From the NCBI GenBank assembly GCA_964505215.1, contig CAZDGU010000013.1:23161-87160 (forward strand): DNA of 64,000 bases, written 5' to 3'. Made by a program: the position numbers and the translations under genes. Of this stretch, positions 1-10,200 are shown piece after piece. Source of the DNA: Gracilimonas sp964505215 (lineage in GTDB: Bacteria; Bacteroidota; Rhodothermia; Balneolales; Balneolaceae). Position 1 is the first letter of the stretch; every line of letters starts with the position of its first letter. The notes beneath the pieces were generated by a model, which was not told where the DNA came from, did not search any database, and saw only the letters and a list, made by a program, of their open reading frames with translations.

Positions 1-133
1 GCAACATTCTCATTTGCGTGCTTTCGCCACAATCAAAAAGGAATACGCTTCCTTCTCTCCATAAAGCAACAGATGGTAAATGGCGAACGGCGGTTGGGGT
101 TGCGGATGCTACTCCTAATGGTACTACAATCAT
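1..133 (-). CDS. rnz: Ribonuclease Z (N-terminal 44 residues, cut by window edge)
   Basis: The minus strand opens with an ATG at 133 and stays open to the window edge. The translation begins MIVVPLGVASATPTAVRH and contains LFDCGESTQ. The early LG.aTPT segment followed by fDCGE.TQ is the typical N-terminus of RNase Z, the metallo-beta-lactamase-fold endonuclease that matures tRNA 3' ends. A purine-rich GGGAGAT lies about five bases before the ATG and supports this start. The metal-binding HxHxDH motif would lie beyond the edge, so the catalytic site cannot be checked. The gene follows the ABC exporter on the same strand after about 70 bp and may be cotranscribed. Another metallo-beta-lactamase-fold protein such as an arylsulfatase is possible but less likely. 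Confidence 0.82.
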   Translation of the reverse strand, partial: MIVVPLGVASATPTAVRHLPSVALWREGSVFLFDCGESTQMRML

Positions 134-202
134 TGTTATCTCCCGTAGTGTGTTTTCTTTTTTTGAGGTCTTGCTTTCATACAAGTTGCCTCGTTAATTA
201 AT

Positions 203-1996
203 TTATATTTCTGCCAATTCTTGTTCTAACATTTGCTTGTTGTACATAGCGGTGTATCGGCCATTTTTTGCCAACAAGTGTTCGTGAGTTCCGGATTCTA
301 CTATTTGTCCTTCTTCGAGATAGTAGATTTTATCTGCATCTTTTATTGTAGAAATCCGGTGACTAATCATAATCGTTGTTCTACCTATAAGCTCTTGTCT
401 GAGGTGTTTCAAAATTGCGTCTTCAGTTTTTGTGTCAACGGCGCTCAGAGAATCATCAAAAACTAAAATTTTGGGGTCTTTTATCAATGCTCTTGCAATG
501 GCTGTACGTTGTTTCTGGCCACCGGAAAGTGTAATACCCCTCTCGCCTAATATAGTCTTAAATTTTTGTTCAAATTCCAAAATATTCTCTTTTACCTGAG
601 CTTTTTCTGCTGCTTCTTCAATTTGCTCTTTTGTTGCGTGTTGAACGCCAAAAGCTATATTATCGCCAATACTCCCTGAAAATAAGAATGTTTCTTGTGG
701 TACAAAACCAATAGCCTCTCTTAATTTAGATAATGACCATCTTTTTACATTCTTGCCATCCAAAAGTACTTCTCCCTCATTAGGGTCAAATAAACGGGGA
801 ATTAGCTGTACTAAGCTTGTTTTTCCTGAGCCGGTTCTGCCTACAATAGCGATATTTTCTCCCGGTTTTATAGTGAGGTTGATGTTTTTCAAAACCGGAT
901 TCTCATTTCCGGGGTACGAAAAGCTTACGTCTTTGAACTCAAGCAGTCCTTCAATTTCATCATTTATTTGCTCTTCATTTTCTAAAATCTCAATGGGTTC
1001 ATCCATTAATTCTTTAATTCTGTTCCATGATGCTAAAGAACGTTGAAAGCGATTGGTGGTGTAGCCCAAGGCCGCTACCGGCCAGGTTAAATAGGCCACA
1101 TAAATCAAGAATTCAGCAATATTACCTACTGTAATAGTTCCTTCTATCACCATTCCGCCTCCTTTCCATATCACAATTAACAATGAAAAGCCGATCAAAA
1201 AATTCAACCCCGGATGAAATAATGATTCTATTAAATCTAAGCGAAGTTTTTTCTTGCGATATTTTTCACTTTCTTCTTCAAACAAACGCTGCTCGTTATC
1301 TAATCGATTATAGGCTTTAATGAGCCGAATGGATGAAAACGTTTCCTTTGCCCGGCCTGCCAATACAGAATATTGTTCTTGTATTATGGTGGAGTGTTGG
1401 TGAATGTATCCGGTTATCCAGTAAGCGAAAAATGATATAAACGGTAATGGGATAAGTGCCCAGAGCGTAAGTTCTGTGTTCACCAAAAACATCATTGTAA
1501 GTACAAAGCCGGCACGCGTTAACGTATTTATGCTATACATAATCACCGGGCCGTAATAATCGCGCACTTTACTTACATCTTCAGTAGCGCGTACGTAAGT
1601 CTCTCCGGATGTATGCTCAGAAAAGTACCTTTGGGGAAGCTTCATCAGCTTTTCTACAATATCGTTACGAATATCAAATTCAACCTTTCTGGACGTAACG
1701 ATAAGCGTTTGGCGAGTGGCAAACAGCAGAATACCGTACAGCATTACCGTGCCAATTAAAATTAATGAGTTTGTAGCCAGTAGCTTTGATGCTTCGGTAG
1801 TAAAGAGTGTTTCAAAAATATTGGCGGGCACATCAACGGCTTGCTTGTTTAAGGCTTCCACTTCATCCATAGTGCGCCGGATGAGTACCGGAATCCAAAC
1901 CAGAAACGCATTGGAAGCAGTTAAAAACAGAGCACCAAGCAACATGGTGCCTTTATAGTTTTTTAAATATTTGTTTAGTTGTTTTATTGAACCCAA
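203..1996 (-). CDS. ABC exporter half-transporter with degenerate catalytic site (MsbA/YheI-like)
   Basis: This is a fused membrane plus ATPase exporter subunit of 597 residues, the usual length for the multidrug/lipid half-transporter family. Residues 1-320 hold about six membrane segments (ABC type 1 fold). The ATPase domain has Walker A GRTGSGKTS at 386-394, the signature LSGGQKQR, and Walker B ILVFDD ending at 514-515. The residue after the Walker B aspartate, normally the catalytic glutamate, is aspartate (D515). In heterodimeric exporters such as BmrC/BmrD or TM287/288, one subunit carries this change and pairs with a normal partner. No partner gene lies upstream in the window, where AtuA is the next gene. 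The substrate cannot be told from sequence. Confidence 0.9.
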   Translation of the reverse strand: MGSIKQLNKYLKNYKGTMLLGALFLTASNAFLVWIPVLIRRTMDEVEALNKQAVDVPANIFETLFTTEASKLLATNSLILIGTVMLYGILLFATRQTLIVTSRKVEFDIRNDIVEKLMKLPQRYFSEHTSGETYVRATEDVSKVRDYYGPVIMYSINTLTRAGFVLTMMFLVNTELTLWALIPLPFISFFAYWITGYIHQHSTIIQEQYSVLAGRAKETFSSIRLIKAYNRLDNEQRLFEEESEKYRKKKLRLDLIESLFHPGLNFLIGFSLLIVIWKGGGMVIEGTITVGNIAEFLIYVAYLTWPVAALGYTTNRFQRSLASWNRIKELMDEPIEILENEEQINDEIEGLLEFKDVSFSYPGNENPVLKNINLTIKPGENIAIVGRTGSGKTSLVQLIPRLFDPNEGEVLLDGKNVKRWSLSKLREAIGFVPQETFLFSGSIGDNIAFGVQHATKEQIEEAAEKAQVKENILEFEQKFKTILGERGITLSGGQKQRTAIARALIKDPKILVFDDSLSAVDTKTEDAILKHLRQELIGRTTIMISHRISTIKDADKIYYLEEGQIVESGTHEHLLAKNGRYTAMYNKQMLEQELAEI

Positions 1997-2316
1997 TTTT
2001 GACAGGGTTTTTATTTTAAAAATTAAGCTAACCCGGATATTTATTTATCCGGTATTTTAAGCCTTTACCTCTATAGGGAAATACGTCTAATATTTTGTCC
2101 TTCCACATATGTCCAACCAATGCCACCGGTGTGTCGTTTCCTTTTATTTAGAATATTACGACTGTTGTTAACATTATTATCTTAAAATTACAGTGACTTG
2201 CTGCTCTGCCAACAAAAAAACACTTAACCCAAACACTTGCTTAGCATAAATCAAGGTTTTTGGAGTTTAATCATCACCGAAAACAAAGTCTTTTAAGCAT
2301 ACAGCGTTTTAGATTT
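1997..2316. other. Intergenic region, no gene
   Basis: This 320-bp AT-rich spacer lies between the AtuA-family stop and the ABC exporter start, both on the minus strand. It must hold the exporter promoter. The only structure I see is a short inverted repeat at 2033-2052, entered separately. No reading frame in it looks coding, and I see no convincing terminator for the AtuA gene. Confidence 0.5.
2033..2052. promoter_or_regulatory. Inverted repeat upstream of ABC exporter
   Basis: CCGGATA and TATCCGG form a perfect seven-base dyad with a six-base AT spacer, centred about 45 bp before the exporter start codon. The position fits an operator or a leader hairpin for the exporter gene. No T-run follows directly on either strand, so a terminator is less likely. 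The function is inferred from position only. Confidence 0.3.
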
Positions 2317-3687
2317 TCAAGCCGTTTCAAAGACGGTAACTCTGGGTTTCACCGCCTCTTTGCTTAATAAAGCCGGCCAGTAAGCAACTACCTCACTTGC
2401 TCGTGGCCTGCCTCCGGCAAAACCGGTTACACCGCTTGGCCCCGTTAAAATAAGGGGAGCAACTTCCATCCCAAAGCGATTTAAATCTTTTTTACTTTCT
2501 CCGGATAAAGATATACGCATTTGTATCTCATCAAATTCTTCCCGGAGCGCTTCATCTGTGATGGGCTTTTCAGAGTTTCCGTTGTACCCGATATATTCTT
2601 TATGAAATTCGGTATAGGAAAGGCCTAATGCTTTGGCGCGCTGCTCTAAAATATCAGCTCCTTTTACAGCTTTTTTAAGTGCATCGGGCCAGCAATATAC
2701 TAAGGTTGATGAAAGCTTAAATCCATCATTATAGCTGGCAGATACTTTGTACGTAGGTGTATCAGGATGCCCTTTTATGCCGGTAACTTTAACTCTGTTA
2801 GGTGCCGTTTCTTCTACTTTTATGGAAGTAAAGTCAGCTATTACATCCGGTGTTATATATTCTGATGGATCTCCGATTTCATAGAGCAGCTGTTCTTTGA
2901 CCGTCATTTCATTCACTAAACCTCCGGTATTCTCATGTTTAGTTACAAAAAAGTCTCCGTTTGGATAGGCTTCAATAATAGGAAATCCGATATCTACAAA
3001 ATCATCTACTTTTTCCCAATCGGTGAAATTACCGCCGGAAACCTGCGCTCCGCATTCAATAATATGTCCGGCAATAGTTCCCACGGCCATTTTATCGAAA
3101 TCTGCAGCTTCCCAGCCAAACTCATGAATCATGGGTGCCAGCGTAAGCCCGGTATCTGTTACCCGGCCGGTTATAATTACATTAGCTCCTGTTTCTAAGG
3201 CTTCAACAATGGGCTGGCATCCAAAGTACACATTGGCGCTTAACAGCTGGTCTTTTACGGTGTTGATGTGGCGGCCATCATCCATGTTTTTAAGTTCATG
3301 CCCATTTTCTATCAACTCATCAATAGAGTCGAGAATATCATCGCCATCTACTACGGCCACTTTAATCCCTTTAATTCCCTTTTCGTTGGCAATTTTAAGG
3401 ATTTCATCTTTACAAGCCAGTGGATTCACCCCGCCTGCATTGCTAATTACTTTAACTCCTTGATTTGCTATTTCCGGTAATATTTGATCCACAACACTCA
3501 CAAAATCACGGGCGTATCCCCAATCCGGATTTCTCATTCGCTGTTTTTGCATGATAGACATGGTTACCTCTGCCAGGTAATCCATCACTAAATAATCAAC
3601 GGGGCCTTTTTTAACTTGATTTACGGGAGCGTTGGGCAAATCACCCCAAAAGCCTTGCCCGGATGCAATTTTTATAGATTCCTTCAT
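2317..3687 (-). CDS. Acyclic terpene utilisation AtuA-family protein (DUF1446)
   Basis: This 456-residue cytosolic protein matches the AtuA/DUF1446 family. The N-terminal SGQGFWGDLPNAP segment, the DYLaEvTMsIM stretch near residue 35, VISNAGGVNP near 81, and VIITGRVTDTGL with AGHIIECGAQVSGGN in the middle are characteristic. In Pseudomonas, atuA belongs to citronellol/geraniol catabolism, but its biochemical role is not established, and the family occurs widely with leucine and branched acyl-CoA degradation genes. It stands alone here. A methylcrotonyl-type carboxylase subunit lies 22 kb away on the same strand, so a pathway link is only a suggestion. The start at 3687 directly precedes the conserved N-terminus. 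Confidence 0.85.
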   Translation of the reverse strand: MKESIKIASGQGFWGDLPNAPVNQVKKGPVDYLVMDYLAEVTMSIMQKQRMRNPDWGYARDFVSVVDQILPEIANQGVKVISNAGGVNPLACKDEILKIANEKGIKGIKVAVVDGDDILDSIDELIENGHELKNMDDGRHINTVKDQLLSANVYFGCQPIVEALETGANVIITGRVTDTGLTLAPMIHEFGWEAADFDKMAVGTIAGHIIECGAQVSGGNFTDWEKVDDFVDIGFPIIEAYPNGDFFVTKHENTGGLVNEMTVKEQLLYEIGDPSEYITPDVIADFTSIKVEETAPNRVKVTGIKGHPDTPTYKVSASYNDGFKLSSTLVYCWPDALKKAVKGADILEQRAKALGLSYTEFHKEYIGYNGNSEKPITDEALREEFDEIQMRISLSGESKKDLNRFGMEVAPLILTGPSGVTGFAGGRPRASEVVAYWPALLSKEAVKPRVTVFETA

Positions 3688-4169
3688 GGTATTATCTCTT
3701 TAAAACGACTATGATTACACAATTAATATCGGGATATTTTTACTGCTTGTGAAATTAAAAGCCCGCACTTTAAAAGATTAGTCAGAGAGCGAAAATGGAT
3801 TTATTTTGAAAACAGCATGACCTTTTGTAACTGTACAAATAACGTAATTCCATTCAATGATATATCTAAATAAAAAGCCTTCCCAATCAAAGGAAGGCTT
3901 TTTTAATTTTAGGTTAGTACATCATTAAAAAACCCGATTTAGAATATTGTATCCCAAAACCCAAACCGTAGTTTTCCCTGATACACAGCAAATAAAAGCT
4001 TTTGGGCTTTTTAATGCACTACCTAAATATGCGGTTTTATTTGTTATTAGAAGTAAGCCCTTCTATTAAAGCCGGAATTTTGTCGCAGCTATTTTCTCTC
4101 TTTATGATTGGTTTTTATAGCCCTGTGAATTCTTCTTTACTCAATGCCAAATGTTCTTATACATACGTA
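3688..4169. other. Intergenic region with terminator, no gene
   Basis: This is a 482-bp AT-rich spacer between the response-regulator stop and the AtuA start, both on the minus strand. It contains the strong hairpin at 3872-3904, about 265 nt beyond the response-regulator stop, and presumably the AtuA promoter. I see no convincing coding frame, so the long untranslated stretch after the regulator gene has no explanation. Confidence 0.5.
3872..3904 (-). terminator. Rho-independent terminator downstream of response regulator
   Basis: A twelve-base perfect stem, AAAAAGCCTTCC paired with GGAAGGCTTTTT around an eight-base loop, has T-runs on both strands and could act bidirectionally. On the minus strand it follows the response-regulator gene and insulates the AtuA gene. 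Confidence 0.8.
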
Positions 4170-4793
4170 CTAAATTAATTTATGACGCAAGGCTTTAGCT
4201 ACAGCTTCACTTTTATTTCGCACTTCCATTTTGGTGTATATGTTACGAATGTGGTAACGAACACCATCTACCGATAAAAATATTTCTTTTGAAATTCCTT
4301 TGTAGGAGTATCCTTCGGCAAGCATTTTCAAAACATTGATTTCAATTTCTGACAATTGTACATCATTATCTAATGGTTGTTGAAACGAATTAATTACCTT
4401 GCGTGCTATATTCGGGCTCATGGGAGAGCCGCCTTCCTGGGCAATATGAACTGCTTCTATTAATTCTTCTGATGAAATGTTCTTAGATAAGTAACCAATT
4501 GCTCCATTTTTCAAGGCTTTGAAAATCCGCACATCATCATCATAAACAGTTACCATTAGTACCGATAAGTGGGGATGTTTTTCTTTGATCAATTTCACCC
4601 CTTCGGTTCCATATATGCCCGGAAGCTGAATGTCTAATAAAACGATGTGAGCTTTGGCCAATTGTGAGCTTTCAAATGCAAGCTCGCAACTTTCATAAGT
4701 ACCAATTACACATAAGTCTGACTCAAAATCGAGAATGGTTTTCCACCCCTCTCGCATGTATTGATTGTCTTCAATGATTATAATGTTGATCAT
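4170..4793 (-). CDS. NarL/FixJ-type response regulator
   Basis: This 207-residue two-domain transcription regulator has a receiver domain at about 1-120. Acidic residues sit near 8-9 (IIEDN), the phospho-acceptor is D54 in IVLLDIQLPG, a threonine follows in LMVTVYDDD, and a lysine in YLSKN. The C-terminal LuxR-type helix-turn-helix at about 145-205 begins LSEIEINVLKMLAEGYS. It lies 126 bp downstream of the sensor kinase gene on the same strand and is its evident partner. The gap between them carries a GGGTAGT inverted repeat that also occurs before the giant beta-helix gene, suggesting autoregulation and a target there (inference). Confidence 0.93.
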   Translation of the reverse strand: MINIIIIEDNQYMREGWKTILDFESDLCVIGTYESCELAFESSQLAKAHIVLLDIQLPGIYGTEGVKLIKEKHPHLSVLMVTVYDDDVRIFKALKNGAIGYLSKNISSEELIEAVHIAQEGGSPMSPNIARKVINSFQQPLDNDVQLSEIEINVLKMLAEGYSYKGISKEIFLSVDGVRYHIRNIYTKMEVRNKSEAVAKALRHKLI

Positions 4794-4842
4794 GTGCTTT
4801 CTCTTATTAACTCACTAAATAATCAAATAAACAGTAACATGA

Positions 4843-4860
4843 ACTGCCCTTTTGGGTAGT
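4843..4860 (-). promoter_or_regulatory. Candidate response-regulator operator (GGGTAGT dyad)
   Basis: ACTGCCC-N4-GGGTAGT forms an inverted repeat with six of seven bases pairing, 50-67 bp before the response-regulator start codon. The same arrangement, ACTACAC-N4-GGGTAGT, occurs at 16305-16322 before the beta-helix gene, and both are followed on the plus strand by TTTT(T) and TG. Dyads of this size suit a dimeric NarL/LuxR-type regulator. Function is inferred. Confidence 0.45.
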
Positions 4861-4919
4861 TTTTGTGATTGCCGGGCAGATTAAATTGGCGCTTTATTTA
4901 CACCTTTCAGCCTTATTCT

Positions 4920-6956
4920 TTATTTCAACTTAAATACAAAACTCCATGTTGTACCTTTTCCTACTTCAGTAATTAACTCTGAAGTTCCTTGAATTGCCTC
5001 AGCTCTGTGCTTAATATTTTTAATGCCGTTGCCATTCTTACTCTCTTCAGGATTAAACCCCTTCCCGTTATCCTGTATTTTCATAACCACTGAATTACCC
5101 AGCTGCTTAATGGAGATGTGAGCTTTTGTGGCTTCTGAGTATTTATTCAGATTGATAACACATTCTTTAAATATCAGCCATAAATTTTGGCGCACTTCTA
5201 ATTCCACCGGAAAGTCAAAATTTTCATCAATATCGAACTCGTAGCTTATATCGTGGCTGTCGAGCAAGTCGGCGGCAAAGCGTTTGCATTTTTTAAGAAA
5301 TACTGACCAATCGTCTTTTGAGGGATCAATAGCCCAAATTATATCGTTAATTTTTTCTTTAGCTTCTTTTGCACTTTTAGAAATGGTGGTTAAAAAACGA
5401 GCTGATTGATCCGGGTTTTTTTGTGTTCGCTGTGCCGCTTCGCTGAAAAAACTAATGCTGCTTAGCGTTCCGCTTAAATCGTCGTGCAAATCCCGGGCTA
5501 TTCTATTTCGAGTACGTTCTTCTTTTAGCAGATAATGCAGCCGATACCTGTAAAAAACGTAGCTGACAATCATAATCAAGAAAAACATAACAAGTACACT
5601 TACCAAGCGCAGGTTTTGCACCTCTAAATTGGCTTCTTGCAGCTGTTCATCTTTATTCTGAAGCTGATATCGCACTTTCATCATTTCTAAATTGCGGCTT
5701 CTTTCTGCGGCTATTTTCTCTGATAAAAGTCTTTCCTGTTCTTGTTGTGCCGCAAGTGCTTCTTCAAACCGCCTCAAGCCGGACAATGCTACTGCTTTAT
5801 GTGCGTATATATCTCGCAGTATTTTTGTAAGGTTATTTTGTTTTGCGATGTTAATGGCATTATCGGCATAAACAATGCCTTCTGCGTAGTTCCCCTTTTT
5901 TATGGCTAATTCTGTAAAAAATTCATTTTTTAGAATCTCTTCATTTGGCCGGCTGTAAGGTATAACCGGTTTTTCCATCAATTGCTTTACAGAATCTGCC
6001 TTACTAAGCATATTTTGCGACAAGTAAGCTTTTCCCAAACGAACCAATTGTGAGTTTGAAATATTTGGAACACGGTGTTGAGTGCTGATTGCAGATGCCT
6101 GCTCCAAAAAATATAACATCTGTTGTTCATCCCCTTTTTTTGCATAAATAGTAGATAAATTAGCTCTGATTGTTGATTTTATTGGAGGTGGCAAATTTTC
6201 AACTTCTAAACAAGGAAGCAGCGTATTTAATGCCTGATCAAGGTCATCCAGTTCTATAAAACTGCCGGCAAGCCTGGATAAAGTATTACAACGGGCAGCT
6301 ATGTTATCCTCATACGTTAAAAGCTTTTCATACATTTGAATAGCCAAATCATGAACCCCAACTTGTGCGTACAGGTTTCCCAAGTTTCCGTAAAAATATT
6401 GAATGGGGTATTCTACCTTATCTTCCAATTTTTTGCGGTATTCAATGGCATTCAGATACAGCGATTCTGCCAATAAGAACTGATCTTTCCGGGTATATTG
6501 CATGGCTCGCAGGTTTTCCATCATCAAATAGGAATCGTGCTCTTCGAGGCGCAGCAGCTTTCCGGAGGCTAAGTCGGCATAATAGATGGTAGAATCCGCA
6601 TTCATTAAGCGCCAGGCATTGGCTTTCAAAAAAGAGATGAAAGCTTTCTTGGTTTCCACATCTACATGTTCCAGCCCATTTATCTTTTCTGTTATTTGAA
6701 GCAGTAACTGTGGATTATTTCTGAACGAACTATTGCCTATTTCTACATACGCTCTAAGTATTTCGTCTTCAGATTCCAGCTCTTCAAATTGTTGTTGAAT
6801 TTCGTCAAGGCTTGGCATAGGCCGCTGCTGTTGGGCAAATGCATAACCCGAAAGCCCTGACAACAAGCCAATTATACCAATGCATACCCTAATATTAATT
6901 TCAGGCTTTAATTTCCTGATCGCTAACACGTTTTCAGATCTTTTTTTACTAGCCAA
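4920..6956 (-). CDS. TPR-containing sensor histidine kinase (HisKA_3 type)
   Basis: This 678-residue membrane sensor kinase has an N-terminal hydrophobic signal/anchor at about 22-42. A long helical sensor region follows, built from tetratricopeptide-like repeats (about 60-400), then a coiled coil and one membrane span near 449-470. The HisKA_3 dimerisation segment RIARDLHDDLSG has its phospho-acceptor at H491, and a HATPase domain with NGKGF and a terminal glycine-rich loop closes the protein. This is the usual partner of NarL-type regulators in Bacteroidota-like bacteria. The TPRs are predicted to lie outside the inner membrane, so the signal is probably periplasmic and may be protein-borne. 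It forms an operon with the downstream regulator. Confidence 0.92.
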   Translation of the reverse strand: MASKKRSENVLAIRKLKPEINIRVCIGIIGLLSGLSGYAFAQQQRPMPSLDEIQQQFEELESEDEILRAYVEIGNSSFRNNPQLLLQITEKINGLEHVDVETKKAFISFLKANAWRLMNADSTIYYADLASGKLLRLEEHDSYLMMENLRAMQYTRKDQFLLAESLYLNAIEYRKKLEDKVEYPIQYFYGNLGNLYAQVGVHDLAIQMYEKLLTYEDNIAARCNTLSRLAGSFIELDDLDQALNTLLPCLEVENLPPPIKSTIRANLSTIYAKKGDEQQMLYFLEQASAISTQHRVPNISNSQLVRLGKAYLSQNMLSKADSVKQLMEKPVIPYSRPNEEILKNEFFTELAIKKGNYAEGIVYADNAINIAKQNNLTKILRDIYAHKAVALSGLRRFEEALAAQQEQERLLSEKIAAERSRNLEMMKVRYQLQNKDEQLQEANLEVQNLRLVSVLVMFFLIMIVSYVFYRYRLHYLLKEERTRNRIARDLHDDLSGTLSSISFFSEAAQRTQKNPDQSARFLTTISKSAKEAKEKINDIIWAIDPSKDDWSVFLKKCKRFAADLLDSHDISYEFDIDENFDFPVELEVRQNLWLIFKECVINLNKYSEATKAHISIKQLGNSVVMKIQDNGKGFNPEESKNGNGIKNIKHRAEAIQGTSELITEVGKGTTWSFVFKLK

Positions 6957-7142
6957 ACCTTATTCCTACTTATTGATGTGCCTTTTAAAATCAAGAAAAA
7001 GCTTCAAGAACCCTTATTATCAAAGAATGATCCACTTAGCCGGCGAATAATTTAATAAATTGAAGCAAAAGTGTTTTGTTTTTTTTGAAAGGCAGTATTA
7101 AAACCATGACAAAACTGATTTTAGACTTGTAGAAAAGGCTTT

Positions 7143-7205
7143 AAAAAAAGGCCGCTAAAGGATTATCATTTTTAGATTTATCAAAACATCCTGAAAACAC
7201 GGCCT
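7143..7205 (-). terminator. Rho-independent terminator after the cohesin-like gene
   Basis: On the minus strand AGGCCG pairs with CGGCCT, and the inner AGGAT pairs with ATCCT, forming an interrupted long stem followed by a run of Ts. It lies about 70 nt after the stop of the cohesin-like gene and before the histidine kinase. The rest of the 317-bp spacer (6957-7273) should hold the kinase promoter; I see nothing else in it. Confidence 0.65.
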
Positions 7206-7273
7206 CTAATTACTAAAGTCGTTTGCAGTTTAAATAAAACTGCCCAAATTAATTATGGAAAAGTAAATGAAGA

Positions 7274-10200
7274 TTATTTAATCAGCGTCATTTTCTTTGT
7301 TTGCACAAAGCTGCCGGCTTGAATTCGATAAATGTATAATCCTGAGGATAGTCCGGCTGCATCAAAAGTAAAGGTATAGCTACCGGCCGGCTTATGTTTA
7401 TTTACCAGCGTAGCTACTTTTTGGCCTAACATGCTGAATACTTCAATCCGTACTTCTGTCGGTTCAGCTATATCGTATCGAATATTTGTTGTTGGGTTGA
7501 ATGGATTAGGGAAGTTTTGTTTTAAAGAAAACTCATCAGGAATAGATGCATGCTCTTCATTAGAAACTGCCATTTCAACTATTACAACGATAGAAGCCTG
7601 AGCTTTTGCACCTTCTGTGTCGGTTACTTCAATACTCAAAACCCCTTCACCCTCAAAGCCGGGCGCGGTTAGGGTGGCCGTATATGTGTCTTTATCGTAC
7701 GTAAGCAATATGTCGGTTGGAGTTACACTTAATGCAATCGTTAAGTCTTTGAGCTGGTCTTCCACATCACTGACAGACGTATCTAACCGAATTACAAAAT
7801 CTTCATCGTTTTTGAATGAAATGGTATCCGGAATGGCTGTAATAATGGGCACATCATTAACCGGTTGTACCGTTACTTGTAATGTATCCATCACCTCGTT
7901 TGCAATATCATCCATGGCTTTTATTACCACTGCACCTGTTCCGTGTGCATTTTCTACGGAATGCAAGAATAATGAATCAGCCTGCAGTTCTGCTCGAATT
8001 AAAAGCGTATCGTACCTTACAATTTCAAAGGTCAGAGGTTGTGCTTCCGGGTCAGAAAAAACATCTGTTAATGTAGCTGCTTTAAAACCGGTAAAGTCTT
8101 CATCCAAGGTTACAGAACCTAATGGATTGACTATCACAGGAGGGTAATTCGGTTTCTCTCTGGTTCTGAATGAATTTTTTCTACTCCAATCACTGCTTCC
8201 TGAGAGGTTTTTAGCTTTTACACGCCAGTGGTAAGTTGTTAAATAATCAAAATTGGGGAGACTTGTAGTAGTATCAGCCACGGTTTGGGTATGTAGCAGT
8301 GTTGAGAAAGTGTCATCAACCGCAACTTCAATTAAAAAGGAATCCGCTCTGGCACTGTGATGCCATAAAAAAGTAACGGCTGTATCTACTTCTGTTTGGC
8401 CATCATCCGGCAAAATCAAAATTGGAGCCTCGGGAGGTGCCTCACCGGTATTGAACGACCAAGTCTGGGACCAATCTCCCTGCCCGCCTTGATTTACACC
8501 AGCAACCCGCCAGTAATAAGTGGTTGAAAAAGAAAGTGAATCAACTTTAACAGTTGTTGCCGTTAAGCTGTGGCTTTCGGTTATAGTGTTAAATTGATCA
8601 TCAGCAGAAATCTGAAATTCGTAAGAATCCGCTTCCGAAAGATTAGCCCATAGAAAACTGACGGAAGTATCGGAGGTGGTGCTGTTATCAGCCGGTGAAG
8701 TTAACGTGGGAGCAACCGGCGGGTATATTCTTTTTATGGTGATTAGTCCGGGTATAGCCGTTGTGGTTGGTACTGCCGGAGATGCCTCATTTAAGTTCAG
8801 GTATTTTAGATCTAATTTAAGGCTATCTCCATCGTGCGCATCTGCCTTTGGAGCAAACCGGAACTTTATAATAGGTTCTGTACCTGATAATGTAGAAGTT
8901 CCGGCCGCAGCAACCTTGATAAAGTCAGCTGAATCCCGAGCTTGCACATTAAAGTTAGCAGCTTCAGATTGTGTACCCCCTGTTTCAAGACCTATAAACT
9001 GTAGGCGGGTTGTATCAAATTCAAATTTTGTTTCGTAGGCGAATATGGAGTAAGAACTCAGGTTTTTTGTAAAAAGCCCCACTTCTACTGTATCAGGATA
9101 ATGGAGCTGAACAGTATCCAGGTAAGCATCAAAATCATTCACACGAACCCGAACCTCGTCTGATGGGAAGTTTTCTGCATCTTTGGCATGAATGATAACA
9201 TCACCCCTTGCAACTCCCGTTAGCACTCCCGTGCTTGCATCTATACCGGCAACTCCCGGATTAGAAGATTCCCAAAGATAAGGTGCCGTCCCATTGCCCC
9301 CTACTACATTAAACGTAAGGGAATTCCCGATACTAACGGCAGTATCTGCCGGAAACACATGAATTTCAGGAGCTTTTAGGAGAGTAATTTGACCGTTTTT
9401 CTTGTCGGCGCTAAAGTCCTCATTCAACTTAGCTTTGTTAAAACTGACTACTGAATTTCCGTAATTTTGCTTTGATGCTTTAAATTTTAAAATATACAAA
9501 ACTCCACTTCCGGCAAGCGTATCCGTTCCAGCTGCTGCAATTTGCACCCGGTTACTTTCCATATTTACTGTAGGATTTGCCCAAGCAGCAACCATTGGCC
9601 CCGGAATTACTTCTTCAAGACTTAAATAAGAATTACTGAAGCTAATATCGAATTCTGCAGAAGTAACATCCAAGCCGGTTAAATCGGAACTTCGGATAGG
9701 CAACTCTAAATATAATGTTTGCATAATGGAAGTGTCTGGTACAGAAATGGTTAAATCAGAAAAGGTATTCGGCAGAATTTTGAAGAAACTTGTAGAATCT
9801 TCTAAGCCGGTTGCATCTACACCTTTTACGCGAATGGTGCCCGTAGTGTTGGCGATAAGCTGCCCGTTTGCATCAATACTGGCAATATTGTTGTCCGAAA
9901 CGCTCCAGGTTATGGGATTTGTAACATCTTCTGTTAACGAAAACTGGAGGGTATCACCCTTTGTTATTCGGATATTATTTTTTGGGCTGATTCTAACGCC
10001 CTCTGTCCTTACAGTCCCACTATTAGTGGTTACTGCAGGATTTCCCTCATTCAAACCGGCTGAAGAAAAGGCAAGCGTGGTTTGTCGGAAATAGCCCGCA
10101 TCGTCTCGTGCTTTAACCTTTAGTTTGATTAAAACTCCATCTCCCGAAACAGTATCGGTTGAAGCGAAAGCCAGACGTTGCGTCCCCTCGAAATAAGAAA

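Noticed and set aside
3..197. Plus-strand open frame at the left edge
   Set aside because: The opposite strand encodes a clear RNase Z N-terminus with a good ribosome-binding site; the plus frame has no family resemblance.
7617..8147. Long antisense frames within the cohesin-like and beta-helix genes
   Set aside because: They are shadows of repetitive, biased coding sequence on the minus strand with no family features or plausible starts.
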